A stretch of DNA of 43,216 nucleotides from an uncultured bacterium. GTDB taxonomy: Bacteria > Verrucomicrobiota > Lentisphaeria > Victivallales > UBA1829. Within the stretch, counting starts at the first letter, position 1; each line of letters opens with the position of its first letter. The notes below the pieces were generated by a model, which did no database searches, was not told the DNA's origin, and saw only the letters and a list, made by a program, of their open reading frames with translations. This document shows positions 8,338 through 15,836 of the stretch, in pieces. The stretch is taken from NCBI GenBank assembly GCA_949292215.1, contig CASEYW010000092.1, positions 1 through 43,216 of the forward strand. Reading direction: 5' to 3'. A program made the translations under genes and the position numbers.

Positions 8338-8838
8338 TCAGCAAGTGGGCGGCAGCTGGACTGTCCAGTTCAGTTCTTCTTCCGAAGGGGGTTCGAACTG
8401 TCGGAACCATGTTTCGAGGTTTTCTCTTGAAATACGGAAGACGGTTTCTTTTCCGACCATTTCATTCCGCTTTTCCAGCCGTTCCCATAGAGTATTGAGG
8501 GGACACTCCTGATAGTGGATTTTAAAGTCTGCGCCGATTTCCCGGGCTTTTTCACGGAATTCGTCTCGTTCGACCTTTGCCCAGCATCCGAAATCAAGAA
8601 TGACATCCACCCCCAGAAGCAGAACATTCCGTGCGGTTTCCCACATGATTTTTTTAATTGCGGAATGACGGATGTTGTGTTCGTGATCATCTCCGTCGTT
8701 TTTGAAATCATTTCCAAAGAGACGCAGATGCCATTCGTCCGTTGTGAGGCGAAGGGCGGGAAGAGTCCGTTCCAGCCGCCTGGCTTCTGTGGTTTTTCCG
8801 CTGCCTGGCAGACCGACCATCAGATGAAGAGTTGCCAT
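8338..8838 (-). CDS. Small P-loop kinase-like ATPase (AAA_33 type)
   Basis: This 166-residue cytosolic protein has a Walker A motif near its N-terminus (MVGLPGSGKTTEARRL) and the pattern LTTDEW after strand 2, as in small zeta-toxin/polynucleotide-kinase-like AAA_33 proteins. A later VILDFGCW fits the strand carrying the Walker B-like Asp. Such proteins phosphorylate nucleotides, sugars or antibiotics; nothing here fixes the substrate. I chose the ATG at 8838 because GGAG lies ten bases upstream; in-frame ATGs at 8862 and 8883 have none and would overlap the GH57-like gene's terminator. There is no antitoxin-like partner, so a toxin role is not supported. Confidence 0.75.
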   Translation of the reverse strand: MATLHLMVGLPGSGKTTEARRLERTLPALRLTTDEWHLRLFGNDFKNDGDDHEHNIRHSAIKKIMWETARNVLLLGVDVILDFGCWAKVERDEFREKAREIGADFKIHYQECPLNTLWERLEKRNEMVGKETVFRISRENLETWFRQFEPPSEEELNWTVQLPPTC

Positions 8839-8863
8839 TGTTGAAGTGCTCCGTTTTGTCATG

Positions 8864-8899
8864 AAAAAGCCGGGAGGCGGCACCCGATCCTCCCGGCTT
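8864..8899 (-). terminator. Rho-independent terminator of the GH57-like operon
   Basis: On the minus strand an 11-bp perfect stem (AAGCCGGGAGG with CCTCCCGGCTT) is followed by a T-run (plus 8864-8868). It lies 21 bp after the GH57-like stop codon, closing the operon that begins with the dehydrogenase. Confidence 0.85.
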
Positions 8900-8919
8900 C
8901 AATGTTCCATACTGGATTG

Positions 8920-10305
8920 TTATTCCTTTTCGCCGAAATATTTCTGGCTCATCAGAAGATCGTCGATCATTGCGATCTGAGTGTGCATCAGATCGGGGGA
9001 GTAGACGGCGCGCTTCTGGGCGATCCCGCCTTTTTCCATTGCCGCGGCGAGGAATTTGTTTGCGGCATAGAGATCGTCGAGGGTCTCGCGGACGTTGAAG
9101 CGTCCGGGGGAGGTCGGCAGCGGGGGCCAGCGGGAATCGGAAACGTAAGCGCTGGCAAGGGCTTTCATGGCGTTGTCGAGCTCAACGGCATCTCCGCCCT
9201 TTGCCCGGACCGCTTCGATTCCGTCAAAGATGTTGCGGCAGACAGGGTCAAGAATCCGGGAGTAGGAAGTGTTCGCCCATGCCTTCGCGGTTCCTCCATG
9301 CCATGCGACGCCGTTTTCAATGCAGTCGATGCGGTCGTTTTCGATGATCGTCTTTGCCGAATCTATGACTTCAGAGGGGGTGGAAAGTTCGTAGCCGAGT
9401 GCTTTTGCGTTGTCGAGAAGCTCTTTGAAGCGTCCGACGCTGGCAGGTTCCGGTTCGAAGAAGCGTGCCTGATTGAACTGCTTCACATAGAAATATGCGG
9501 AGGTGCCGATGTATTCGGCGTCTTCCGCATACGGCATGATGAAGGACCCGCTCTGTTCGATGCGCGGCTGCCAGTTGCGGAGCATCGCGGTGATTTCGGA
9601 GAGCTGAACAGGATCTTTGCGCATGCCTTCCGTGGCGCCCATGAGATACCAGAGCATCGGATTTGCCATGCAGTCGGAGCGGAAGATCATTTTGAGTCCG
9701 TTCGGAGCAACAGAAGGATTCGTCAGATAGCGCAGGAACTGGGGTTTGTCCTTGATGTACTCTTCAATTTTGAAGAGGTGATTTTTGTTGCTGTGTCCCT
9801 GGACGTCATATTTGAGTCCGGTTGCTTCGCGGATCTCGGGGAAGGAGAGGAGGAAGCTGTCGGCATCCATGACAAGGGATTCGAATCCGGCTTCCTTGTA
9901 GAGATCGGGCAGTGCGGAAGACCAGCCGCACTCCGGATTCCAGCCGGTGCGCGGACGGACTCCGATATGGCGTTCCCAGGTTTTGAGTCCCTCCTTGAGG
10001 GTATCCAGCGCCACTTCGCGCGGAATGTTTGCCAGCATGACGTGGATGTGCGGAGAGCCGACCGGCTCAACTTTGCCTTCTCCGACCAGTTTTTTCAGAA
10101 GGGCGAGGACTTCCGGGGCTTCCTCCGCAAGGACGTCGAGCGTGCGTCCGGATGCTTCAAACGCGATCTTGTAATCACCCTTGTCGATAAGTTCGAAAAG
10201 AGGACGGTAAGAGTTCTCCGCGACCCAGGCGCGGCGTTTCGGGTCCAGCTGCGAATACTGGATGTTCGCATGCGGCATGAAAATGATTTTCTGTTTGTTC
10301 GGCAT
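8920..10305 (-). CDS. Glycoside hydrolase family 57-like protein
   Basis: This is a predicted cytosolic alpha-glycan-acting enzyme of the GH57 (beta/alpha)7-barrel family. The 461-residue protein has no signal peptide. The catalytic-nucleophile motif is WNPECGW, with Glu125 as candidate. A family motif-4 equivalent, MPYAEDAEYIG (257-267), offers Asp262 as acid/base. Motif 1, usually HQP, is HAN here (residues 12-14), and the region around GSPHIHV (83-89) resembles motif 2. It is the last gene of an operon with a dehydrogenase, an isomerase and an esterase, 36 bp past the esterase stop, with AGGAG upstream. Substrate is unknown; a related deacetylase-like role cannot be excluded. Confidence 0.72.
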   Translation of the reverse strand: MPNKQKIIFMPHANIQYSQLDPKRRAWVAENSYRPLFELIDKGDYKIAFEASGRTLDVLAEEAPEVLALLKKLVGEGKVEPVGSPHIHVMLANIPREVALDTLKEGLKTWERHIGVRPRTGWNPECGWSSALPDLYKEAGFESLVMDADSFLLSFPEIREATGLKYDVQGHSNKNHLFKIEEYIKDKPQFLRYLTNPSVAPNGLKMIFRSDCMANPMLWYLMGATEGMRKDPVQLSEITAMLRNWQPRIEQSGSFIMPYAEDAEYIGTSAYFYVKQFNQARFFEPEPASVGRFKELLDNAKALGYELSTPSEVIDSAKTIIENDRIDCIENGVAWHGGTAKAWANTSYSRILDPVCRNIFDGIEAVRAKGGDAVELDNAMKALASAYVSDSRWPPLPTSPGRFNVRETLDDLYAANKFLAAAMEKGGIAQKRAVYSPDLMHTQIAMIDDLLMSQKYFGEKE

Positions 10306-10341
10306 GGGATTGTCTCCTGTCGTTGGTTAAATTGGAAAATC

Positions 10342-11583
10342 TTATTTTGCTTTTGCGGAGATTGTATATTTTTTCGAATTCGGAGAGGTTTTGCGGTGTC
10401 CGGCGGACTGCTCCGCGGTCAGTTTCCGGTCACAGTTCATGACGTTGTACATGGCGAACTGACCGGATGCCGGGCAGACACGGTCACCAAGACCGATGTA
10501 GATCGTCACCGGGCACTTGATCCGCTTAGCCTGATTGACAATGTCGAAATAGTCGAGAGCCGGAGTGTGTCCCGGTCTCCATCCTTCCAGCCGTCCTTCC
10601 TTTACTCCGCCGAGATTCGCACACCACGGAATTGACGCTCTTACCGCATTTACTGCGGGTTCCTGCGCTGCAATGTTGATCGCCTGGAACGCCCCCATGC
10701 TGCCGCCTGTCACCTCGAGATCCTTCCCGTTCCATTCCGGACGGCTCTTGAGGTACTGGATTGCCCGCAGATCCCGGAGAATCATCAGATTGAAATCACA
10801 CTCTTCCGGTGTTTTATTGTTGCGGAACCCGAATCCTTTGTATGCCCCTTTGGACTGCTCCGTATAGAACTTCTGTTCCTTTCCCTGGGGCAGGCCATGA
10901 CGGCTGATCGAAAGCGACAGCATTCCGCGTTCCGCCAGCTGATCCTGCTTCGGTACGGACCCGAATCCATAGCCATACACATTGACTACCGCCTTCAGGG
11001 AACCCGGCCTGGCATTCTTCGGCATGGAAAGATATCCCGTTGCAGGATATTTCCCGACAGATTTGATTTCGAACATCCAGCAATTGACATTTTTGCGGGA
11101 AGTCGAAACGGGAGTCAGTTTAACCTCCATCGGAACGGCTTTCAAGCGTGCTTTCTGTTTTGCCCAGAACGCATCGAAATCCTTCGGTTCGGGAATGGTC
11201 TGGCGAATCTTCTCCACATCAGCACCGGCGGAGATGCAGAGCGGAAGTGCTCCTTTCAACGCGTTTCCCTCTGCATCCATCGCTTTCGCCTCAAGATAGA
11301 CGAATCCCGGTTTGGAAAGCGAGGTCCGGACAGTCAACGGTTTTTCCGGATCGGAAACGGCGTTTCCTTTCTGCCGTTTGCCGTCTTCGCCGAAAAGATT
11401 CCACTGAATTGGAACTCCCTTCATCGGTTTTCCATCCTCGACCAGTGAGACCCGGAAGACAATCTCCTCTCCACAGCGGTAGGAGAGCGGCGACTTTTCC
11501 GAATCCCCGGCAAAATAGACGGTTCCGGCGAACAGCGCAAACGCGGAGCAGACTATAAGGGAGGCGATTGTCTTTTTCCACAT
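10342..11583 (-). CDS. Secreted acetyl xylan esterase (AXE1)-like hydrolase
   Basis: This exported alpha/beta-hydrolase is likely to remove acetyl or other acyl groups from sugars. The 413-residue protein begins with a Sec signal peptide (hydrophobic stretch about 6-22). An N-terminal beta-sandwich-like region (about 25-120) precedes the hydrolase domain. The catalytic triad candidates are Ser295 in GGSMG, Asp367 in GLGDRVCP and His396 in SAGHRKT, all in the AXE1/cephalosporin-C deacetylase arrangement. The start is one base past the stop of the isomerase gene, with GAGG inside that gene, so the genes are coupled. The rest of the operon suggests a plant or mucin glycan substrate. Confidence 0.85.
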   Translation of the reverse strand: MWKKTIASLIVCSAFALFAGTVYFAGDSEKSPLSYRCGEEIVFRVSLVEDGKPMKGVPIQWNLFGEDGKRQKGNAVSDPEKPLTVRTSLSKPGFVYLEAKAMDAEGNALKGALPLCISAGADVEKIRQTIPEPKDFDAFWAKQKARLKAVPMEVKLTPVSTSRKNVNCWMFEIKSVGKYPATGYLSMPKNARPGSLKAVVNVYGYGFGSVPKQDQLAERGMLSLSISRHGLPQGKEQKFYTEQSKGAYKGFGFRNNKTPEECDFNLMILRDLRAIQYLKSRPEWNGKDLEVTGGSMGAFQAINIAAQEPAVNAVRASIPWCANLGGVKEGRLEGWRPGHTPALDYFDIVNQAKRIKCPVTIYIGLGDRVCPASGQFAMYNVMNCDRKLTAEQSAGHRKTSPNSKKYTISAKAK

Positions 11584-11584
11584 T

Positions 11585-12403
11585 TCAACGTACCTCGTGA
11601 TCGTTCAGGAACTTCAGACTGCGCCTCAAGCCGTCTTCGATGTCACCGGGCAGCTCATATTCAATCAGAGCAGGACCGGAATAGTTCCGGAGCGCCTCCA
11701 TAAGACTTTTCCAGTCCAGGCGGCCCTCTCCGCACGCGGCGGGCAGAACTCCGCCCGGCACCGAACGGAAATCCTTCAGATGGACATACGGAATCGATTC
11801 TTTGAAGAGATCATAGAATACAACCGGATCGGTTGCTCCAACCGCAGCCAGGTTCGCGGGGTCGTAGTTGATCGACACACCGGTTTTGAGAATTTCGCAC
11901 CAGGTGTCGATACGGGTTGTGACACTGGCAAAATGAACCAGCGCATCGCCGTTCGAGGTAACTCCTCCGTGCGTCTCGACAGCGAGGACCACTCCGGATG
12001 GTCTGGCATACTCCGCGGCGGCGGCAAGACATTCCAGCATCCGGTCGAAACGTGCACCGATGACGATACTGTCCGACTGGAATCCAGCAAAAATCCGCAG
12101 GGCTTTCACTCCGAGTTTGCCGCAGATATCAATCACCGTTTTGACTTTGGAAAGCTGAAGATCCGCATCGTCTCCGGTAAAGTCATTCCCGGTACAGGCG
12201 CAGTCCAGAGCGATTCCGTAACGGGAAAAGAGCTCCCGGACTTCGGCAATCTGCCCGGGAGTCGCTTCCGTTTGCAGATAATCCTTGTCATACCCCGCAA
12301 TGCTGAGTTCCAGAAGGCGCAAACCCATAGCGGAAGTGAGTTTAAGCTGCTCTTCCAGCGGGGTCTCGCGGAGACCCCATGCGGCGTTACCGAACTGCAT
12401 CAT
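11585..12403 (-). CDS. Sugar phosphate isomerase/epimerase (xylose isomerase-like TIM barrel)
   Basis: This 272-residue cytosolic TIM-barrel protein belongs to the AP-endonuclease-2/xylose-isomerase-like family, which isomerises or epimerises sugars, polyols or keto-sugars with a divalent metal. Metal-ligand candidates are Glu143 in AVETHG, Asp181 in INYDPAN, His208 in HLKDF and Glu248 or Glu250 in IEYE, spaced as in the family. Its start overlaps the stop of the dehydrogenase (ATGA) and its stop abuts the esterase start. A dehydrogenase plus such an isomerase is the usual pair for oxidising a sugar and rearranging the keto product. The exact substrate cannot be read from the sequence. Confidence 0.85.
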   Translation of the reverse strand: MMQFGNAAWGLRETPLEEQLKLTSAMGLRLLELSIAGYDKDYLQTEATPGQIAEVRELFSRYGIALDCACTGNDFTGDDADLQLSKVKTVIDICGKLGVKALRIFAGFQSDSIVIGARFDRMLECLAAAAEYARPSGVVLAVETHGGVTSNGDALVHFASVTTRIDTWCEILKTGVSINYDPANLAAVGATDPVVFYDLFKESIPYVHLKDFRSVPGGVLPAACGEGRLDWKSLMEALRNYSGPALIEYELPGDIEDGLRRSLKFLNDHEVR

Positions 12404-13440
12404 TGAAAATCCCTCCAGTCGAAGAGAATCTTAAAGACGTCAGTCCCTTTTTTGTGCTGGTATTCAAAGGCCTCTTTCGCCTTGCCCGCAGGCCAGATTT
12501 CAATTGGCAGATGGGAGGTGTCGAACTTGCCTTCGCTCATGTATTTCAGAATCTCCGCCTTGCCGCGGTGCTTGATGGCACAGCTCATTGTGATTTTGCA
12601 GTTTTTGCCGAACCAGCGGTGATAATGGTCGAAGATGATGCGTTCGGGATAATCGCCGTTGAGATGGATATGACCGGGTTCATCATCGTCGCCCCAGCCG
12701 CCATCCTTCAGATAACGGTGCAGGATGCCCGGAACTTCCGGATTGCCGGAACATTCGATGATCTTATCGGCTTTTTTGCCATTGGTGATATCCAGAAGCA
12801 TGCGGATGCCTTCATCGCCCGTGGGAAGAACATGATCCACATAGTGAGCGGCAATCGAACGACGGAATTCATTGGGTTCAATGCAGATCAGGGTCGCCGT
12901 CGGGCATTTGATGCGCAGAATCTGCATTGCGCTGGTTCCGACCATTCCCGCACCGAAAATGACGATGGTATCGTGCTCATGGAAGGTAAAGTTTTCAATG
13001 CCTTTCAGGGGAACACAGGCAAGATAGGCAAGTACGGCATCGGCATCGGAAACGTTGTCCGGAACTTTTTCGAAAGGATCGCCCGCTCCGCCGGCGTTGG
13101 CAGAATCCTTGTGGACAAGCAGGGTGCCTCCGCCCCATGCGGAACAGCAGTCCATGTATTTGCGGCACTCGTTGATCATGACGCGGTCGCCTTTTTTCAG
13201 TCCGGGAGCGTAGGCTCCCTCTTCCAGGATCACGCCCATGTTCTCATAGCCGGGAACAAGGGGGTACCAGCACTGTTCCGGATGCTGGAGACCATGATAG
13301 GTCTTCATGTCGGTACCGGTGCTGATGGCACTCATTCTGGTCTTTGCGACGACGGTGTCTTCGCGTTTCGGCGTCAGCGTCACTTCCCGGAAAGCCGCTT
13401 CCATGGGTCGCTCGATTACCACACTCATTGTCTTAGTCAT
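12400..13440 (-). CDS. Zinc-independent medium-chain dehydrogenase/reductase
   Basis: This NAD(P)-dependent MDR-superfamily oxidoreductase has 346 residues. The GroES-like N-terminal domain reads SAISTGTDMKTYHG where catalytic-zinc enzymes have a Cys, and GYENMG (Tyr65) where they have GHE. Both zinc ligands are therefore replaced, as in the BchC-like and other non-zinc MDR enzymes. The Rossmann motif GAGMVG is at 163-168. The ATG at 13440 is preceded by AGGAG with a seven-base gap; an in-frame ATG at 13458 lacks one. It heads the operon and overlaps the isomerase gene, so it probably oxidises the sugar handled there. Confidence 0.83.
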   Translation of the reverse strand: MTKTMSVVIERPMEAAFREVTLTPKREDTVVAKTRMSAISTGTDMKTYHGLQHPEQCWYPLVPGYENMGVILEEGAYAPGLKKGDRVMINECRKYMDCCSAWGGGTLLVHKDSANAGGAGDPFEKVPDNVSDADAVLAYLACVPLKGIENFTFHEHDTIVIFGAGMVGTSAMQILRIKCPTATLICIEPNEFRRSIAAHYVDHVLPTGDEGIRMLLDITNGKKADKIIECSGNPEVPGILHRYLKDGGWGDDDEPGHIHLNGDYPERIIFDHYHRWFGKNCKITMSCAIKHRGKAEILKYMSEGKFDTSHLPIEIWPAGKAKEAFEYQHKKGTDVFKILFDWRDFQ

Positions 13441-13467
13441 GATCAACTCCTTCTGCAAAGGTTGGAT

Positions 13468-13486
13468 TTACTATGGTTTTAGTATA
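13468..13486. promoter_or_regulatory. Operator-like motif at the dehydrogenase promoter
   Basis: On the minus strand the sequence is TATACTAAAACCATAGTAA, containing the inverted repeat TACTA-N6-TAGTA and overlapping the promoter -10 box. Fifteen of 19 positions match the motif at 14657-14675 upstream of the regulator and radical SAM genes. It is a likely binding site for the adjacent GntR/LacI-type regulator. Confidence 0.5.
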
Positions 13487-13509
13487 TATCCCGACTGTCG
13501 AAGTTGCAA
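13481..13509 (-). promoter_or_regulatory. Sigma-70-type promoter for the dehydrogenase-GH57 operon
   Basis: On the minus strand TTGCAA (plus 13504-13509) and TATACT (13481-13486) are spaced by exactly 17 bp. An imperfect inverted repeat (GTTGC-N5-GCAAAC, 13503-13518) overlaps the -35 box and the 19-bp operator-like motif covers the -10 box, so the promoter looks repressible. Confidence 0.6.
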
Positions 13510-13548
13510 GAGGCAAACAAGAAAAAAAACATTTTTTTCCTTATTTTT

Positions 13549-13572
13549 CCTTCTGTCTCCGGCGACAGAAGG
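13549..13572 (-). terminator. Hairpin downstream of the GntR/LacI regulator
   Basis: CCTTCTGTC and GACAGAAGG form a perfect 9-bp stem with a six-base loop, 12 bp past the regulator stop codon. On the minus strand it is followed by A-rich sequence and only later by eight T, so it is an imperfect intrinsic terminator. It separates the regulator from the downstream operon. Confidence 0.45.
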
Positions 13573-13583
13573 GGATATGGAAA

Positions 13584-14618
13584 CTACAGTCCGGAGAAGA
13601 CTGAAGGGATGGTGGAGGAAACAGCACGCCGGTCGGAGGGATTCAGAATTTTGCGGATCAGAAGTTCCGCGGCTTTTTCTCCGCAAAGCTGGCGATTGCT
13701 CCGGATCGTCGGATAGGAGAACGGAAGATCGGTTCTCACGCCGTCGCATCCGCAGATCATCACTTTGCCTGGGACAGGGATTCCCGCTTCCTCCAATGCC
13801 TGCACCACGCCCGGAATCATGTGGTCGCCGGAAACCAGAACGGCATCCGGAACCGAACGGGACAGAATACTTTTCATTGCCGAATAGCCGTTTTCCGCCA
13901 GCAGACGGACATTTTCAATCAAGTCAGGATCAATCTGATGATACCGCTGTACCGCGTCCAGGTAGTGCTGGAACCGGCTCGCAAGACGGGAATTCGTATA
14001 ACTGCATGTGATTCCGATGAAACCGATCCGTTCCGCACCGTGTCCGATCAGATAGTCAACCGCTTCGTGAATGGCCCTGCTGTCATCAATGGAAACGGAA
14101 AGAACACTCGGTTCATCCACCGGGTCTGCAACGGAAACGAACGGCACACCGGTTTCCGTCTGCAGCAGTTTGATCAGACGATTTTCGCTGACCCCGAGCA
14201 ACAGTTTTCCTGCGGAGTCGCAAAAGGTAAACCGGTTCAGATTCAGAATCCCTTCGGAATCGGTTTCCAGCATGCTTAAAACCGGACGATAACCGTTTTC
14301 CGACAGCGTTTTCACCACTCCGGACCAGATCTCTCCCCAGAAAGGATGCGAGGATACCGTGGCATATCCCTCGAACAGTACCTCCACCATCCGCGCGCCG
14401 TCGATATTCACAGGAGTCCGGATGAATGTCCCGCATCCTTTTTTCCGGAAGAGAATGCCATCTGTCACAAGCTGGTTGAGCGCCTTGTTGATCGTTTTGA
14501 AGTTGACGCCGAATTCTTCCGCAAGGTCCTGGGAAAGCGGCAGTTTTTCCTCATACACGCCTTCCCGGATTCTCCGGAGAAGCTCCTCAACGATTTTTCC
14601 CTGTTTATATTCCGGCAT
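13584..14618 (-). CDS. GntR/LacI-type transcriptional regulator (AraR-like architecture)
   Basis: This 344-residue one-component regulator has an N-terminal GntR winged helix-turn-helix (about residues 5-67, with LPLSQDLAEEFGVNFKTINK as recognition region and GCGTFIR as wing). It is joined to a LacI-type periplasmic-binding-protein domain (about 75-335) containing IGFIGI, DAVLVSGDHMI and TIRSNR. Such proteins, like AraR, release DNA on binding a sugar. The ATG at 14618 has only a weak GGA upstream. It sits between the dehydrogenase operon and the divergent radical SAM gene, and a 19-bp motif is shared by both flanking regions, so it likely controls both and itself. Confidence 0.85.
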   Translation of the reverse strand: MPEYKQGKIVEELLRRIREGVYEEKLPLSQDLAEEFGVNFKTINKALNQLVTDGILFRKKGCGTFIRTPVNIDGARMVEVLFEGYATVSSHPFWGEIWSGVVKTLSENGYRPVLSMLETDSEGILNLNRFTFCDSAGKLLLGVSENRLIKLLQTETGVPFVSVADPVDEPSVLSVSIDDSRAIHEAVDYLIGHGAERIGFIGITCSYTNSRLASRFQHYLDAVQRYHQIDPDLIENVRLLAENGYSAMKSILSRSVPDAVLVSGDHMIPGVVQALEEAGIPVPGKVMICGCDGVRTDLPFSYPTIRSNRQLCGEKAAELLIRKILNPSDRRAVSSTIPSVFSGL

Positions 14619-14644
14619 AAAACAGCAATTCCATTTGTTTTTTT

Positions 14645-14673
14645 TTGAAGTTAAGTTATAGTTATACCATAAT
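14645..14673 (+). promoter_or_regulatory. Candidate promoter for the radical SAM gene
   Basis: TTGAAG (14645-14650) and CATAAT (14668-14673) are spaced by 17 bp. The -10 box lies inside the 19-bp operator-like motif, so binding of the regulator would block initiation. The radical SAM start codon follows about 30 bp downstream. Confidence 0.4.
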
Positions 14674-14675
14674 AA
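14657..14675. promoter_or_regulatory. Operator-like motif between regulator and radical SAM gene
   Basis: The plus strand reads TATAGTTATACCATAATAA, with the short inverted repeat TTAT-ACC-ATAA. It matches 15 of 19 positions of the motif at 13468-13486. Its position between the divergent genes fits autoregulation plus control of the radical SAM gene. Confidence 0.5.
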
Positions 14676-14703
14676 GAAATCTTCAATAGTCAAGGTATGG
14701 TTT

Positions 14704-15684
14704 ATGTTTTTTCCGGAAATCGTCTCCATGCACTTCCAATTGACCGGACGCTGCAATCTGAAATGTATTTTCTGCGGACAGCAGAACGGAATGTTTTCCG
14801 GCAGAGACCGGGAAGAGCTTTCCTATGAAAAATGGATTTCTCTGGCGGAGGAGATGCGGAATCACGGTTCATGCCCGGAGATTATTCTCTGGGGAGGAGA
14901 ACCGCTTCTCTATCCCCGTTTCGATGAGCTGGCGGAACATCTGCGGCGAATGGGATTCAAACTCGGAATCGTTACCAACGGTACACTGGCGGATCGCCAT
15001 GCCGATATTCTGAACGAAGCCTTTCAAACCATTTACATCTCTCTGGACGGAAACGCCGAATATCACAACCGGATCCGTGGGAAAGGAGTGTTCGAAAAAG
15101 TCAGCGACAATCTGGAACTGCTGAAAAAACGGAAGGGGCATCTGGTTTTTCTCTGCACCCTCGCGGATGAAAACGCCCCCGCCGCACCGGAAATTGCCGC
15201 TTTCCTTGCAGAACGCAATCCCGACAAGATCATTTTTCAACGTCTCATGTATTTTTCCTCACAGGAGATTGCGGAATATCGAAAATGGCTGAACACAACC
15301 TTTCAGACGGATGATCCCACCATCGAAGTCTGGAGGCGCGACGACGATGCGGAATACCGGACCGTTCTGGAACATGCCCTTTCGAAACTCCGGAAAAATC
15401 TTGCAGGGGGATGTTATCCCTGCAAGATCGAAATCAGCACCCATCTTGCTGAAGGCGAACCCTGTCTTGCTCCTTTCCGGCGGATTCATATCAAGTACAA
15501 TGGTGATCTGCTGTTCTGTACGGACTTTTACGGATTTACCGCTGGAAATGTCATGCGGAACTCCATCGGAGAACTCTTTTTCGGACGGCGCGCGGAGCTG
15601 TTCCGGCGGGAAATCGAAGCCGGCAGAAATCCTCTCTGCCGGCACTGTTCGTGGCGAAACAACCGCTCTTTCCATCTCGACTGA
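14704..15684 (+). CDS. Radical SAM protein with SPASM-like C-terminal region
   Basis: This 326-residue protein carries the radical SAM cluster motif CNLKCIFC (Cys17, Cys21, Cys24) on the first strand, followed by the SAM-binding WGGEPLLYP and the LGIVTNGT and ISLDG strands of the partial TIM barrel. Four C-terminal cysteines (in EPCLAPF, LLFCTDF and LCRHCSW) resemble a SPASM/twitch auxiliary iron-sulfur site. Such enzymes modify peptides, enzymes (sulfatase maturation) or sugars. No precursor peptide, sulfatase or transporter gene lies next to it. The start has AAGG nine bases upstream. Control by the divergent sugar regulator is inferred from a shared operator-like motif. Substrate unknown. 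Confidence 0.82.
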   Translation: MFFPEIVSMHFQLTGRCNLKCIFCGQQNGMFSGRDREELSYEKWISLAEEMRNHGSCPEIILWGGEPLLYPRFDELAEHLRRMGFKLGIVTNGTLADRHADILNEAFQTIYISLDGNAEYHNRIRGKGVFEKVSDNLELLKKRKGHLVFLCTLADENAPAAPEIAAFLAERNPDKIIFQRLMYFSSQEIAEYRKWLNTTFQTDDPTIEVWRRDDDAEYRTVLEHALSKLRKNLAGGCYPCKIEISTHLAEGEPCLAPFRRIHIKYNGDLLFCTDFYGFTAGNVMRNSIGELFFGRRAELFRREIEAGRNPLCRHCSWRNNRSFHLD

Positions 15685-15836
15685 TTCTGTTCGTTTCTGC
15701 GGGAACGCAAAGACCGCGCGGAACGTTTGGAAAAGAAGAGAGTGCGAAAGGAGAAAAACCGGTTTTCGCAAAGCGGCTTCTCTCCTTCATTGTGCAGAAT
15801 CCATCCTCTGACTGTGCGGGAGTTCCGGCCGGGAGG

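Noticed and set aside
8338..8838. A toxin-antitoxin role for the P-loop kinase
   Set aside because: No antitoxin-like gene adjoins it and no operon partner is on the same strand; the Walker A alone does not define a toxin.
8902..10635. A 577-codon plus-strand frame opposite the GH57-like gene
   Set aside because: It is an antisense shadow; the GH57-like and esterase genes on the minus strand explain the region.
13549..13572. A strong intrinsic terminator for the regulator
   Set aside because: The stem is perfect but the minus strand continues with A-rich sequence before the T-run, so termination strength is doubtful; it is kept only as a weak terminator.
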